From Ignavibacteria bacterium (GTDB taxonomy: Bacteria; Bacteroidota; Ignavibacteria; UBA10030; SZUA-254): 64,000 bases of DNA. The position numbers were made by a program, and so were the translations under genes. How positions within the stretch are numbered: position 1 is the stretch's first letter; each line of letters begins with the position of its first letter. The DNA lies in contig JACOSY010000035.1 of the NCBI GenBank assembly GCA_016178595.1, positions 57,613 to 121,612 of the forward strand. The letters run 5' to 3'. The notes under the pieces are model-generated. The model worked only from the letters and a program-made list of their open reading frames with translations. It was not told the DNA's origin and did no database searches. Shown in pieces: positions 24,454-33,369 of this stretch.

Positions 24454-25086
24454 TCAATCCACGAGGCGATTGGTGATGGTGTAATGCGTCAATTCTGCAT
24501 TCGTTTTCATTTTCATCTTCTCAAGGATTCTCGAACGATAGGTACTGACAGTTTTCACGCTGAGATGTAATTTCTCGCCGATTTCAGAAACTGTCTTGCC
24601 GGAAGCGATGAGGCAGAGGATTTCGTATTCGCGGTCGGAGAGAATCTCGTGCGGCGCTCGGGTCGATTCGGTTTGGAGATCGCCGGCAAGCTTATCGGCG
24701 AGTGTCGAGCTGATGTATCGTCCGCCGCCGACGATTTTTCGTATGGCCTTGACAAGCTCTTCTGCCGCGCTTTCCTTCGTAATATATCCCGCCGCTCCGG
24801 CTCGAATCGCACGAACCGCGAACCGATTTTCCGGATACATACTCAGCACCAAGACCGGTAATTTCGGTCGCCGCTTCTTCATTTCCTTCAAGACATCAAT
24901 ACCGTTTCTATCCGGCAAGCCGATATCGAGCAGAACGATGTCGAGCTTTTCCTTCACAACGTACTCGAGTGCTTCCTGACCCGTCTGTGCCTCCTTGACG
25001 ACAGAGAGGTCGGAGTGTTCCTTGAGTATCCTCTTGAATCCCTCGCGAATGAGAGGATGATCGTCTGCGATGAGTATCCGTATCAT
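24454..25086 (-). CDS. NarL/FixJ-family response regulator with LuxR-type DNA-binding domain
   Basis: 210 residues. The receiver has IADDHPLIREG and the phospho-acceptor Asp in IVLLDIGLPDRNG, with the conserved Thr/Ser replaced region LVLSMYPE and Lys in GYITKESAAEE. The HTH domain has LSDREYEILCLIASGKTVSEIGEKLHLSVKTVSTYRSRILEKM. It ends a cluster with the seven-PAS kinase just upstream (gap 84 bases), whose HisKA_3 domain is the type that pairs with NarL regulators, so they are very likely partners. Confidence 0.95.
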   Translation of the reverse strand: MIRILIADDHPLIREGFKRILKEHSDLSVVKEAQTGQEALEYVVKEKLDIVLLDIGLPDRNGIDVLKEMKKRRPKLPVLVLSMYPENRFAVRAIRAGAAGYITKESAAEELVKAIRKIVGGGRYISSTLADKLAGDLQTESTRAPHEILSDREYEILCLIASGKTVSEIGEKLHLSVKTVSTYRSRILEKMKMKTNAELTHYTITNRLVD

Positions 25087-25170
25087 ATGTGTCCTCTAAA
25101 CAGTGTTAAGAGCTCGCACGAGGCTTTCGAAAAATTTTTCAGATGTCTCCCCACAAGATATTCTCCGTTC

Positions 25171-28100
25171 TTACATAAGCGGAACGCGCACGGTGACGGT
25201 CGTGCCCTTCCCGCGCTGGCCCTCGATGGTAAACTCGCCACCAAGAAGGATCGAACGCTCTCGCATTCCGATGAGTCCTAACGATTTCTTTTTCGCGGTG
25301 CCACGCAGGGAGTACCCTTTTCCATTATCGCGAATGGTGATGGTGAGAAAGTCCGGTGCTTTCCGAAGATCGATGTTGACTACGGTGGCGTCTGCATGTC
25401 GCGTGACGTTCGTGAGCGCTTCTTGAACTATTCTGTAGAGTGCGATGGAAACTTCCGGCGACATCTCGATCTCGTCGAAGTTCGCCACGCATTCGCAGGG
25501 GATACTGGTGCGGGTTTGGAATTCGTTCGCTTGCCATTCGATGGCGGACTTTATGCCCAACTCATCGAGTACTTCGGGCCGAAGCTCGCTGGCAATCCTT
25601 CTCACGGACTTGATCGACTTATCGACCAGAGCGATGTCGTCACGTATGTCGTTGCGCAATTTCGCTCGTACCTCGGCGAGTGTGCCTTCATCGGCAGCGC
25701 GGCTGAGGATGGTAAGGTCCATCTTTACGGCAGTGAGGATCTGGCCAAGCTCGTCGTGGATTTCGCGCGCGATGGCTTTGCGTTCCTCTTCACGGATAGT
25801 CTCGAGGTGAGTTGTGAGCAATCGTAATTGCCCGTACGAGAGTTGCAGTTTTTCTTCGGCGTGTTTTCGCGCTGTAATATCAGCGACCATCGCTAATGCG
25901 CCTGCATATTCTCCATGCTCATCAAGTACGGGATTTGTTGCGAGGGTTGCCCACAAGTCCATGCCGTCCTTTCGTTTGAATTTGAAGTCGTGTTGCTCAG
26001 CGATCCCTTGCTTCCGCCGCTCGACGTTTCGCGCAGAAATGGTCTGTCCTTCCTCGTCCATGAAATCAAAAAGTGACTTTCCCATCATCTCTGTAACCGT
26101 ATAACCTAACATCACAGCCATCCGTGCGTTAACGAAACTCGTCCGGCTATCTTTGTCAATCAACCAGATTCCCTCGTTTGCTGTCTCGACGATGCGGCGA
26201 TATCGCTCTTCACTCTTGTGAACCGCCTTTTCCGCCGCCTTCTGGTTTGTGATATCTCGAACTATGGTAACGAGATACACTTGTTTATCCATTTCCATCA
26301 TTTCTGCCGATAGTTCACCGATCAGTATGTCACCGGATTTGCGTCGTCCCGTCAATTCGAGGTTCTGCACCCGGCCATTCTGGCGTATGAGTTGCTGCAC
26401 ACGTTTGCGATCTTCGGGATTGTCGTAAAGATTCAAATCAAGCGATGAGTGCCCGAGCGCTTCCTCACGGCTATAACCGAAGACTCGCTCAAAACCGTCG
26501 TTGATTTCAATGAGCACTCCATCGTTGAGCGAGGAGATTGTGACTGAATCCGGACTAGAGCGGAATGCTTTGGAGAATTTCTCTTCCGATACCCGCAATG
26601 CTTCCTCTGCACGCTTCCGCTCGGTGATATCACGGAAGACTACCTGCACCGCTTCCTGACCCTGATAGCGAAACGGAACTGCCGTTACTTCGACATCAGT
26701 GATAGCCCCATTCAATCCTACAAGTTTCTCCTCAATCAAGGCTGCAGGGACTTTCTCTTCTCTCATTTGGCGCTGTCGTTCCCTGACAATGTCTCGATAA
26801 TCCGGATGAACGGTATCCAGAATAGGGAAGCCTATCAACTGTCCGGGCACGGTTGTGCCGAGCAATTTTGCAGCAGCAGAGTTTACAAACACAAATTTGC
26901 CTTGGGCGTGGACTGCAATGCCATCCGGCGAAAGTTCTACAAGCCTGCGATAACGATCTTCACTTTCACGTAGTGCATCTTCTGCCCGCTTGCGGTCGGA
27001 GATGTCTTGCGCTACTCCACTCAAGCCAATAACTTTCCCATCTTCGAAAATAGGATTGACGAAAAAACTCAGCCAGCCCCGTTTACCGTTTTCCCCGATG
27101 AACCGGAATTCGAAATATGTGCTTTCTGTCGCATGCGAGAGTTGGTGCAAATATCGAGCGTGAACCCCCTCGCGATCCTCCGGATGCACAAACCGCAGAT
27201 AGAATTTATCAAGGAGTTGATCGGATGACATACCCAGCACATCGCTTGCTGCTTGATTGAGATACGTGAGACGTCCCCGGCGATCAGTCGTAAAGAGCAA
27301 TGCCTGCGTACCATCGACCAGCATGCGTAACCGTTTCTCCGATTCCAGCACCTGTTTTTCCGCTCGCTTGCGGTCAGTGACGTCATGAAAGAAAATCGAA
27401 AGCCCATCCTTTGATGGGTAGATACGGTTTTCAAACCAACGATTGTAAGGTGGGTAGTATTCTTCCAGGAACTGAAACCGTTGTGTTTCAACTGCCTTGT
27501 AATATGCACGATAAAATACTTGCCCGACGCCCTCCGGGAATTCCGTCCAGATATGTTTGCCGATCATCTCCTCGGGCTTCCGGCTGAAAATTTCACCTGC
27601 TTTCTTATTCATGTAGGTATAGTGCCAGTTCGTATCGAGTGAAACGAATGCGTCACTGACACTTTCGAGAATGTTGGTGATACGACGGGAATATTCTTTC
27701 TCTTTCTCCTCGGCTCGACTACGGTCAGTAATGTTCTGCGTCATCACCATCCCAGCAACGACGTTGCCTTGTTCATCTTTAATAGGCAGATGATGAACCT
27801 GATAGATACGATTTTGGTATGGAACCTCGGAGACGACGGATTTTCCGGCAAGTGCTTTTCGATAATCACTTTCGATGAACTGACAAGTTTCGGCAGGAAA
27901 AACTTCCCAGATGGTTTTTCCAATCATGCGTTCTTTTCGCAATCCGACTTCTTCTAATTCGCGTCCTTCCGCCAGGAAATAGCGAAGGTCATGATCGAAC
28001 AAAACGATTGCACCGTTGGGGAAATTTTCGGCAATGGTTCTATATAATTGTTCACTCCTTCGGCGTGCGTCCTCGGCTCGCTTACGTTCAGTGATATCAC

Positions 28101-29052
28101 GCGCGGCAAAAACCGTCCCGATACGCTGGCGGCGCTCGTCGAAGATCGAATTACCCACGGACTCGAGCCAGACATAATGCCCATCGGCATGTCGAAATCG
28201 AAACTCGACCGGGTTCAGCAGCGTGCCTTCGATAATCTGTCGAGCCGCGGCTTCTATCCGAGCTACGTCCTCCGGGTGCACGAAGTTCATGACGAGCTGC
28301 CCCGACAGTTCGCGCGGCGTGTAACCGAGCACGGCGGTATGCGAGGAGCTCACATAGCAGAGGATGCCTTCGGTATCTATTTGACTGATGAGATCGAGCA
28401 TGTTGTCGGTGATACGGCGCAGGCGTTCCTCGTTCGCCTGCAATGCTTCTTGGGTACGCTTTCGTTGAGCCAATTCTTGATTCGCTCGCTGAAGAGCGTT
28501 CCCGATATCGCGCCCTGCGAGATGCATTAAAACGAAAATCAGAAACGCGTACATCGAGTGCGAAAGCCAGAGCGTTACCGGGGTATGTTGAACAGAACTT
28601 ACCGGAAGCATGCCTTCATTCTCGAGGTACACAAACACTAATCCGGTGAGAATGCAGAGGATTGCTGTTACAAAGCCTCCTCGCTCCCCAAGCAAAATAC
28701 CTGCAGCAAAGATAATGAGAAGATAGGCTGTAACGGCCGGCGCGTGGATACCCCCGGCCGTCAAGGCAAAAACTGAGATGATAAGCCAGAACTGAAAGAT
28801 GAACAGCACGCTCGCAAGGCGGACGCGGCCCTGGCTTGTCAAGGCAAGCGAAGTGATGCCGGCGCCGTCTACGGCTGCAACGATTGCGATCCAACGCACC
28901 GTGTTGGCTGGGAGGAGGACAACGGCTAATATTCCACCAAACACTGTCACCGTCAACATCCATGGCCATAAGAGTCTGAAGAGAAGATTTGCGAGTCGCG
29001 TTTGTTCCTCGTCGGGGAACACAGGTGAGGCAAAAGGAAAATATTTTTTCAT
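25171..29052 (-). CDS. Membrane-bound sensor histidine kinase with seven PAS domains and a NarL-type kinase core
   Basis: 1293 residues. About residues 25-185 hold five or six membrane helices, an integral-membrane sensor of unnamed type. Seven PAS domains, most with PAC tails, begin near residues 215, 335, 455, 580, 705, 825 and 945. The HisKA_3 phosphoacceptor is in REIHDELGQILTAVKMDL (near 1090), followed by an HATPase_c domain with DNGKGYS and GLIGMRERSILLGG. This core is the NarX/DegS type, matching the downstream NarL-type regulator. The stacked PAS domains suggest integration of several redox or ligand cues; their cofactors cannot be read here. Confidence 0.94.
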   Translation of the reverse strand: MKKYFPFASPVFPDEEQTRLANLLFRLLWPWMLTVTVFGGILAVVLLPANTVRWIAIVAAVDGAGITSLALTSQGRVRLASVLFIFQFWLIISVFALTAGGIHAPAVTAYLLIIFAAGILLGERGGFVTAILCILTGLVFVYLENEGMLPVSSVQHTPVTLWLSHSMYAFLIFVLMHLAGRDIGNALQRANQELAQRKRTQEALQANEERLRRITDNMLDLISQIDTEGILCYVSSSHTAVLGYTPRELSGQLVMNFVHPEDVARIEAAARQIIEGTLLNPVEFRFRHADGHYVWLESVGNSIFDERRQRIGTVFAARDITERKRAEDARRRSEQLYRTIAENFPNGAIVLFDHDLRYFLAEGRELEEVGLRKERMIGKTIWEVFPAETCQFIESDYRKALAGKSVVSEVPYQNRIYQVHHLPIKDEQGNVVAGMVMTQNITDRSRAEEKEKEYSRRITNILESVSDAFVSLDTNWHYTYMNKKAGEIFSRKPEEMIGKHIWTEFPEGVGQVFYRAYYKAVETQRFQFLEEYYPPYNRWFENRIYPSKDGLSIFFHDVTDRKRAEKQVLESEKRLRMLVDGTQALLFTTDRRGRLTYLNQAASDVLGMSSDQLLDKFYLRFVHPEDREGVHARYLHQLSHATESTYFEFRFIGENGKRGWLSFFVNPIFEDGKVIGLSGVAQDISDRKRAEDALRESEDRYRRLVELSPDGIAVHAQGKFVFVNSAAAKLLGTTVPGQLIGFPILDTVHPDYRDIVRERQRQMREEKVPAALIEEKLVGLNGAITDVEVTAVPFRYQGQEAVQVVFRDITERKRAEEALRVSEEKFSKAFRSSPDSVTISSLNDGVLIEINDGFERVFGYSREEALGHSSLDLNLYDNPEDRKRVQQLIRQNGRVQNLELTGRRKSGDILIGELSAEMMEMDKQVYLVTIVRDITNQKAAEKAVHKSEERYRRIVETANEGIWLIDKDSRTSFVNARMAVMLGYTVTEMMGKSLFDFMDEEGQTISARNVERRKQGIAEQHDFKFKRKDGMDLWATLATNPVLDEHGEYAGALAMVADITARKHAEEKLQLSYGQLRLLTTHLETIREEERKAIAREIHDELGQILTAVKMDLTILSRAADEGTLAEVRAKLRNDIRDDIALVDKSIKSVRRIASELRPEVLDELGIKSAIEWQANEFQTRTSIPCECVANFDEIEMSPEVSIALYRIVQEALTNVTRHADATVVNIDLRKAPDFLTITIRDNGKGYSLRGTAKKKSLGLIGMRERSILLGGEFTIEGQRGKGTTVTVRVPLM

Positions 29053-29225
29053 GGGCTACATCCTTCAATGACGCTAAAGAGTCAGGGATAGGTGATCGAT
29101 AAGAGCATCATTCAGTAAAAGACGTACTATCGTAAACGCTTGCTCGGATGATCTCATGCCTTTGCAGGGATTTCAAGTCGAGCCAGCTCGTCGGGAGGAA
29201 CGGCTGCTTTCATCGCGTCAGACTC

Positions 29226-29627
29226 CTATTTTTTCTTTCTGGATGGTTTCGCGTGAGGCTGCGTTGTGGCAGGGCCATGAATCTTCAACAGGTTGAGCAG
29301 AGCCTTTGTGTCGATGGGCTTTTCCATGTACCCGACACATCCCGCACGCAGGGCGTTTGTTTCGCCGAATTCTCGCGGCTGACCTGTAAGAGCGATGATT
29401 GGAATATGCGCAAGCTCGTCGTACTTCTTGAGCTTCCGCACGAACGATAATCCATCAAGGCCCGGTAAGCCGAGATCCATCAACACAACATCGATGCTGC
29501 CGCGACGAATCAATTCGAACGCAGGCAGCGGGGCCATGGCGGCTTTAACGTTATGTCCCTCTCGACGCAGAAGCCTCGTGAGCAGACTGACTTGTGCCTT
29601 GTCGTCTTCAACGATGAGAATGTTCAT
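29226..29627 (-). CDS. Single-domain response regulator
   Basis: 133 residues: IVEDDKAQVSLL with the acidic pair, phospho-acceptor Asp in VVLMDLGLPGLDG, Thr in IIALTGQPRE and Lys in GYMEKPIDTKA. The tail is basic (HAKPSRKKK). GGAGGT sits before the ATG. It lies upstream of the seven-PAS kinase on the same strand, 173 bases away, and may belong to the same signalling unit. Confidence 0.92.
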   Translation of the reverse strand: MNILIVEDDKAQVSLLTRLLRREGHNVKAAMAPLPAFELIRRGSIDVVLMDLGLPGLDGLSFVRKLKKYDELAHIPIIALTGQPREFGETNALRAGCVGYMEKPIDTKALLNLLKIHGPATTQPHAKPSRKKK

Positions 29628-29852
29628 CGTACCTCCAGCATGTTGAGCTTAGGGATTCGTGGTGCGCGTGCTGTTGAGACTGTCACCAGGGATTAGTCTT
29701 CGCGTAATGTACAGCACTCTCGGAACAATGTCAATAGTATGAAAACTTCAATGGAATTCTCCGAAATAAGTGAAATTCAGACGATGGAAGGAAGTAGAGA
29801 GCGCAGAGCATGGAGCTAAGAACCAAGCACAAAGGACAAAGTGCCTTAGAGG

Positions 29853-30479
29853 TTATGGTGATTTGATCTCTCCGGCTTTTAGCCGGATCAGATCGAACCG
29901 ATCTCGCGTACGCGTGTAAGTTGGTCCTCCCATCCTTCCAATCGCGCGAAGCTTGTCTTGATCGATCCTGTAGTTGTCAAAGAGTTCATCAGCAATATGG
30001 AAGCGAAGAATCTCACCGAACACGACTACTCCACCTCCCGGTAGATCATTCACGGTCACGATTTGCTGGAGCTTGCACTCCAGGCTGATGCGGGATTCCT
30101 TCACACGGGACGGCTTGACAAGATCACTCGGGATCGGCGTTAAACCGGAAACTTCGAACTCATCAACGTTTGGAGGAAAGTCGCCGGAGGTGATGTTCAT
30201 TTGCTCGGCGAAATCCTCGGATACGATGTTGACCACAAATTCTTTCGTTGCTGCAACATTGTTCAGCGTGTCCTTGTGTTTGCCATCCTTCCGGACGACC
30301 GTGCAAAAAAGAATCGTCGGCGGATTGGAACAGACGCCGTTGAAGAAGCTGAACGGCGCGAGGTTTCGAATGCCATCCACGCTGATGCTCGACACAAACG
30401 CAATCGGTCGCGGCACGATCGAGCCGATCATGAGTTTGTAGATGTTGTAGTCGTCGTGGTCTTTCGGGTCGATGATCAT
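29853..30479 (-). CDS. Flavin reductase-like protein (FMN-binding split barrel)
   Basis: 208 residues with the split-barrel signature: IGSIVPRPIAFVSSISVDG near the start, NLAPFSFFNGVCSNPPTILF, then KDTLNNVAATKEFVVNIVSE. Such proteins bind FMN and either reduce free flavin with NAD(P)H or have unknown reductase roles. It is last in the reverse-strand homogentisate cluster, so it might assist aromatic catabolism, but this rests on position alone. Confidence 0.9.
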   Translation of the reverse strand: MIIDPKDHDDYNIYKLMIGSIVPRPIAFVSSISVDGIRNLAPFSFFNGVCSNPPTILFCTVVRKDGKHKDTLNNVAATKEFVVNIVSEDFAEQMNITSGDFPPNVDEFEVSGLTPIPSDLVKPSRVKESRISLECKLQQIVTVNDLPGGGVVVFGEILRFHIADELFDNYRIDQDKLRAIGRMGGPTYTRTRDRFDLIRLKAGEIKSP

Positions 30480-30523
30480 GGGAAACCTCCGATGTTGGAT
30501 GTCCGTTGTTCGTCTGAAAAGAA

Positions 30524-30937
30524 TTAAGCCTCGTACGGTGGGGCGTCTTCCTTGATGTATGCAGGTGCCTGGTGATCCGCGAGTACCGACTCGATGAATC
30601 GATAGATCATACGACCGAGATGATCATATCCTTCACGCAACTCCTCATATGTCTCGTCGTCAGTCAGCGAGCGAGTATCGAAGAGTATTGCAAGGTGATA
30701 TATGGTTTCCTGAGATGAACCGAAAGCTCGGTGGAGGTACTGCAAGTATTCGTTTTTGTGCCTTCGGAGACAATATCCTTCCACGATGTTCGCACCGACC
30801 GATTTTGCGGCACGGCGAATTTGGCTTCCTTCTTCGTACATCTCAAACTTGGGAAGCGATAAAGTCATCTTATGAACCTTTATTGCCAGCTCCCTCGCGA
30901 GTTTATAAATATCCAACTTTTCGTATCCGGACTCCAT
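30524..30937 (-). CDS. Four-helix bundle protein (S23/IVP family)
   Basis: 137 residues from the ATG at 30937; a GTG at 30946 is in frame but overlaps the GGAGGT ribosome-binding site that serves the ATG. YEKLDIYKLARELAIKVHK, FEMYEEGSQIRRAAKSVGANIVEGY and LQYLHRAFGSSQETIYHLAIL are the hallmarks of this family, first known from intervening sequences in 23S rRNA genes and also found as scattered single genes. Function is unknown. It sits between homogentisate dioxygenase and the flavin reductase without obvious relation to either. Confidence 0.92.
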   Translation of the reverse strand: MESGYEKLDIYKLARELAIKVHKMTLSLPKFEMYEEGSQIRRAAKSVGANIVEGYCLRRHKNEYLQYLHRAFGSSQETIYHLAILFDTRSLTDDETYEELREGYDHLGRMIYRFIESVLADHQAPAYIKEDAPPYEA

Positions 30938-30982
30938 GATGAGCACCTCCAGTTGTTGCGAACATCGAACATCCGATATCGA

Positions 30983-32083
30983 TCACTTCTCCATCCAGCT
31001 CTTCCAATAATCCTTCCACTCGGCCATTTCGCCGGCAGGGAGGACATTGATGGGATTTAAGCCGTCGAGCATCACTGCGTATTCGTCAGTGTGCGTCTTC
31101 GTTGCTTGATTCTTCAACGCTTTGGGATGCGGGCCGTGATGGATGCCTCGCGGATGAAGCGTGACCATGCCGGCGCCAATATTGTCTTTGCTGAAGAAGT
31201 TCCCGTCGTGATAGAAGATAAACTCGTCGTAGTCGGTGTTCCGGTGGAAGAAGGGAACCTTGAGCGCTTCCGGGTCTTCTTCGAGCGGACGGGGGAGGAA
31301 ACTGCAGACAACAGCGCCTTGCGTGACAAACGTTGTGTGCGCGCTGGGAGGTAGGTGCGCCCGTGGACTCATGATCGGCCGGATATCCCGCATGTTGAGT
31401 TTCCAGGCGGTGAGGTCGCCTTTCCATCCAACCACGTCCATCGGGTTGAAGGGATAGACGACGGAAGAAAATTCGTCATCCACTTTGATGCGAACTTCCC
31501 ATTCGTTGTGATCGTCGAGGTTCGGCCTCGGCTCGGGTGTTTCAATGACGGCAGGATCGTAGAGTGCGTGCTGTCCGATGAGTCCTTTGTCCGGCTGCTC
31601 GAATTCAGTTTTCGACTGAATGATGAGGAAGAAATTATCCTTCGTCTTCGGGATCACGCGGTAGGTGACGGCGCGGGGGATGTTGATATAATCTCCCTTC
31701 TCAAAGTTCAGCGGGCCGAAATCGGTTTCGATAACTCCTTCTCCGCGGTGGACGAAGTAGAGCTCATCGCCATCGGCATTGCGGAAGTAGAATGGCATCG
31801 GCGCGGACCGGCGAGAGACGTAGAGCTTCACATCGTTATTCCCGAGGAAGGCAACCGGTGATCCCTTTGCGTCGTTCATATCCGAAGGGGAAAGTTTATT
31901 GCAGTCGATGCAGTGCGGACGAAGTTTTCCTTCAAACCGGATCCAACCGGTTGGCGGATGTGTATGATAGAGATGCGCAGATTTTCCGAAGAAGCCTTTC
32001 CGTCCGTGTTCCTCTTCGAACGTGCCATCGGGGAGCCCGACGTGCGCCTGCTTCGCCGTTTTGCCTTTTTGCAATGGATACAT
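30983..32083 (-). CDS. hmgA: Homogentisate 1,2-dioxygenase
   Basis: Opens the ring of homogentisate to maleylacetoacetate, using Fe(II) and O2. The 366-residue protein is the shorter bacterial form. MPFYFRNADGDELYFVHRG and the fold of two cupin halves are clear, and the iron-site region is in DEFIFYHDG and LHPRGIHHGPHPKA. AGGAGAG precedes the ATG. The next gene upstream on this strand is a fumarylacetoacetase-family protein, and 4-hydroxyphenylpyruvate dioxygenase is further upstream, together giving most of the tyrosine-degradation route. Maleylacetoacetate isomerase is not visible in the window. Confidence 0.93.
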   Translation of the reverse strand: MYPLQKGKTAKQAHVGLPDGTFEEEHGRKGFFGKSAHLYHTHPPTGWIRFEGKLRPHCIDCNKLSPSDMNDAKGSPVAFLGNNDVKLYVSRRSAPMPFYFRNADGDELYFVHRGEGVIETDFGPLNFEKGDYINIPRAVTYRVIPKTKDNFFLIIQSKTEFEQPDKGLIGQHALYDPAVIETPEPRPNLDDHNEWEVRIKVDDEFSSVVYPFNPMDVVGWKGDLTAWKLNMRDIRPIMSPRAHLPPSAHTTFVTQGAVVCSFLPRPLEEDPEALKVPFFHRNTDYDEFIFYHDGNFFSKDNIGAGMVTLHPRGIHHGPHPKALKNQATKTHTDEYAVMLDGLNPINVLPAGEMAEWKDYWKSWMEK

Positions 32084-32216
32084 GAGTCTCTCCTGGTCTA
32101 AGGTCTGAGTTGATAGGTGTGTGATTCAAAATGAATGATTTAAGTCTTATGTTTCCGGTTTGAGATTATAGGCTCGAGGATGGAGTGAAAGATTTTCTTG
32201 CTCAATCCCCGAACCC

Positions 32217-32236
32217 CTCCGAAGGAGTCCTTCGGA
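32217..32236. repeat. TCCGAAGGA-type palindrome
   Basis: TCCGAAGGA-G-TCCTTCGGA in the spacer between the fumarylacetoacetase and homogentisate dioxygenase genes, identical in core to the copy at 2002-2020. Confidence 0.7.
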
Positions 32237-32243
32237 CAAACCT

Positions 32244-33242
32244 CTAACCCTTGACGGCTTTCACAACCCGATTTCGCAACACTCCAATCTTCTCGATCTC
32301 CAACTCGATTACATCACCCGGCTTTACCCATCTGTCTAACTCTAACCCGCAGCCGGTCCCGACAGTTCCGGACCCAATGACATCGCCGGGATACAATGTC
32401 TCCTCGAGCGATGCGAAGGCAATCATCTTTTCAAATGAGTGATAGATGCTGCCGGAGTTTCCATCCGACCACAATTCGCCGTTGATCGTTGCCGTCATTC
32501 GTAAACTGTACGGATCGCCGAGTTCTTCCGGTGTAACAAGAATAGGACCGATTGCCGTAGCGAAATCTTTTCCCTTTGCCGGGCCGAGGCGCACTTTCAT
32601 CTCCTTACGCTGGATGTCGCGAGCACTGAAATCGTTCATGATGGTGAAGCCTGCGATGTACTCTTTGGCATTGTTCTCGGATATGTTCCTGCCGGATTTG
32701 CCAATTATTATAGCAAGTTCCAGCTCATAATCAAATTTTTCGGTGAACGACGGCCATTGAACGTCCTCATCCGAGCCAATGATACTCCAATGTGCACTCT
32801 TGTAGTAGACCGGTATCTCGTACCACTCAGGCGGCATCGGCTCGCCGCGCTTCTCGAAACCTTTCTTCACGTGCTGCTCGAACGCATAGAAGTCGCGCAC
32901 TGATGTTGGATGAGGAAGAGGCGCTTTCAGTTTGACTTCGGCAGGATTGAAGACGAGCGTCTCTTCGTTCAATCCGAGCGGCGTTTTGCCGGACTTCATA
33001 ACCTGACCAACGTGTTCGATCGTCGCCTGAGCGAACGTCGTGGATGTGACTTCCCCTTGCAGGAAGCTCAGCATATCCGATGGAACGAGCGCGTTGGCGA
33101 GACGGTACGGTTGCGCTTCACCTTTTGAATGGAGATGCCAGGCGAAAGCAGAGTTGAGATCGATGACGCCTTGCTCAGTGACGGCGCCGATACGCCGATA
33201 TTTGCCGAGGACAGTTTTAACTTCGAATGTGCAGAGTTTCAT
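32244..33242 (-). CDS. Fumarylacetoacetate hydrolase-family protein
   Basis: 332 residues. The catalytic-domain signature is present: WPSFTEKFDYELELAIIIGKSGRNI with metal-binding acidic residues, then AGFTIMNDFSARDIQ, KDFATAIGPILVTPEEL and GDVIGSGTVGTGCGLELDRWVKPGD. An N-terminal domain of about 90 residues precedes it, as in true fumarylacetoacetases. It would hydrolyse fumarylacetoacetate to fumarate and acetoacetate, the last step of the pathway encoded here. A different acylpyruvase substrate is possible within the family. Confidence 0.92.
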   Translation of the reverse strand: MKLCTFEVKTVLGKYRRIGAVTEQGVIDLNSAFAWHLHSKGEAQPYRLANALVPSDMLSFLQGEVTSTTFAQATIEHVGQVMKSGKTPLGLNEETLVFNPAEVKLKAPLPHPTSVRDFYAFEQHVKKGFEKRGEPMPPEWYEIPVYYKSAHWSIIGSDEDVQWPSFTEKFDYELELAIIIGKSGRNISENNAKEYIAGFTIMNDFSARDIQRKEMKVRLGPAKGKDFATAIGPILVTPEELGDPYSLRMTATINGELWSDGNSGSIYHSFEKMIAFASLEETLYPGDVIGSGTVGTGCGLELDRWVKPGDVIELEIEKIGVLRNRVVKAVKG

Positions 33243-33286
33243 TGGGACGTTGTTGAGTACCGAGTAATTGAGTATTTGAGATCATG

Positions 33287-33353
33287 ATTCACAGCGGATT
33301 ACGGGATAAAGGGATTCGCTGCTCATTCATTTATCCTTTCATCTGCTGTGAAT
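33287..33353. repeat. Intergenic inverted repeat
   Basis: ATTCACAGC (33287-33295) pairs with GCTGTGAAT (33345-33353), and GGATAAA (33304-33310) pairs with TTTATCC (33330-33336). Similar wording occurs at 36090-36150 beside the hppD gene. Confidence 0.6.
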
Positions 33354-33369
33354 GTATTTGCCGTGAATC

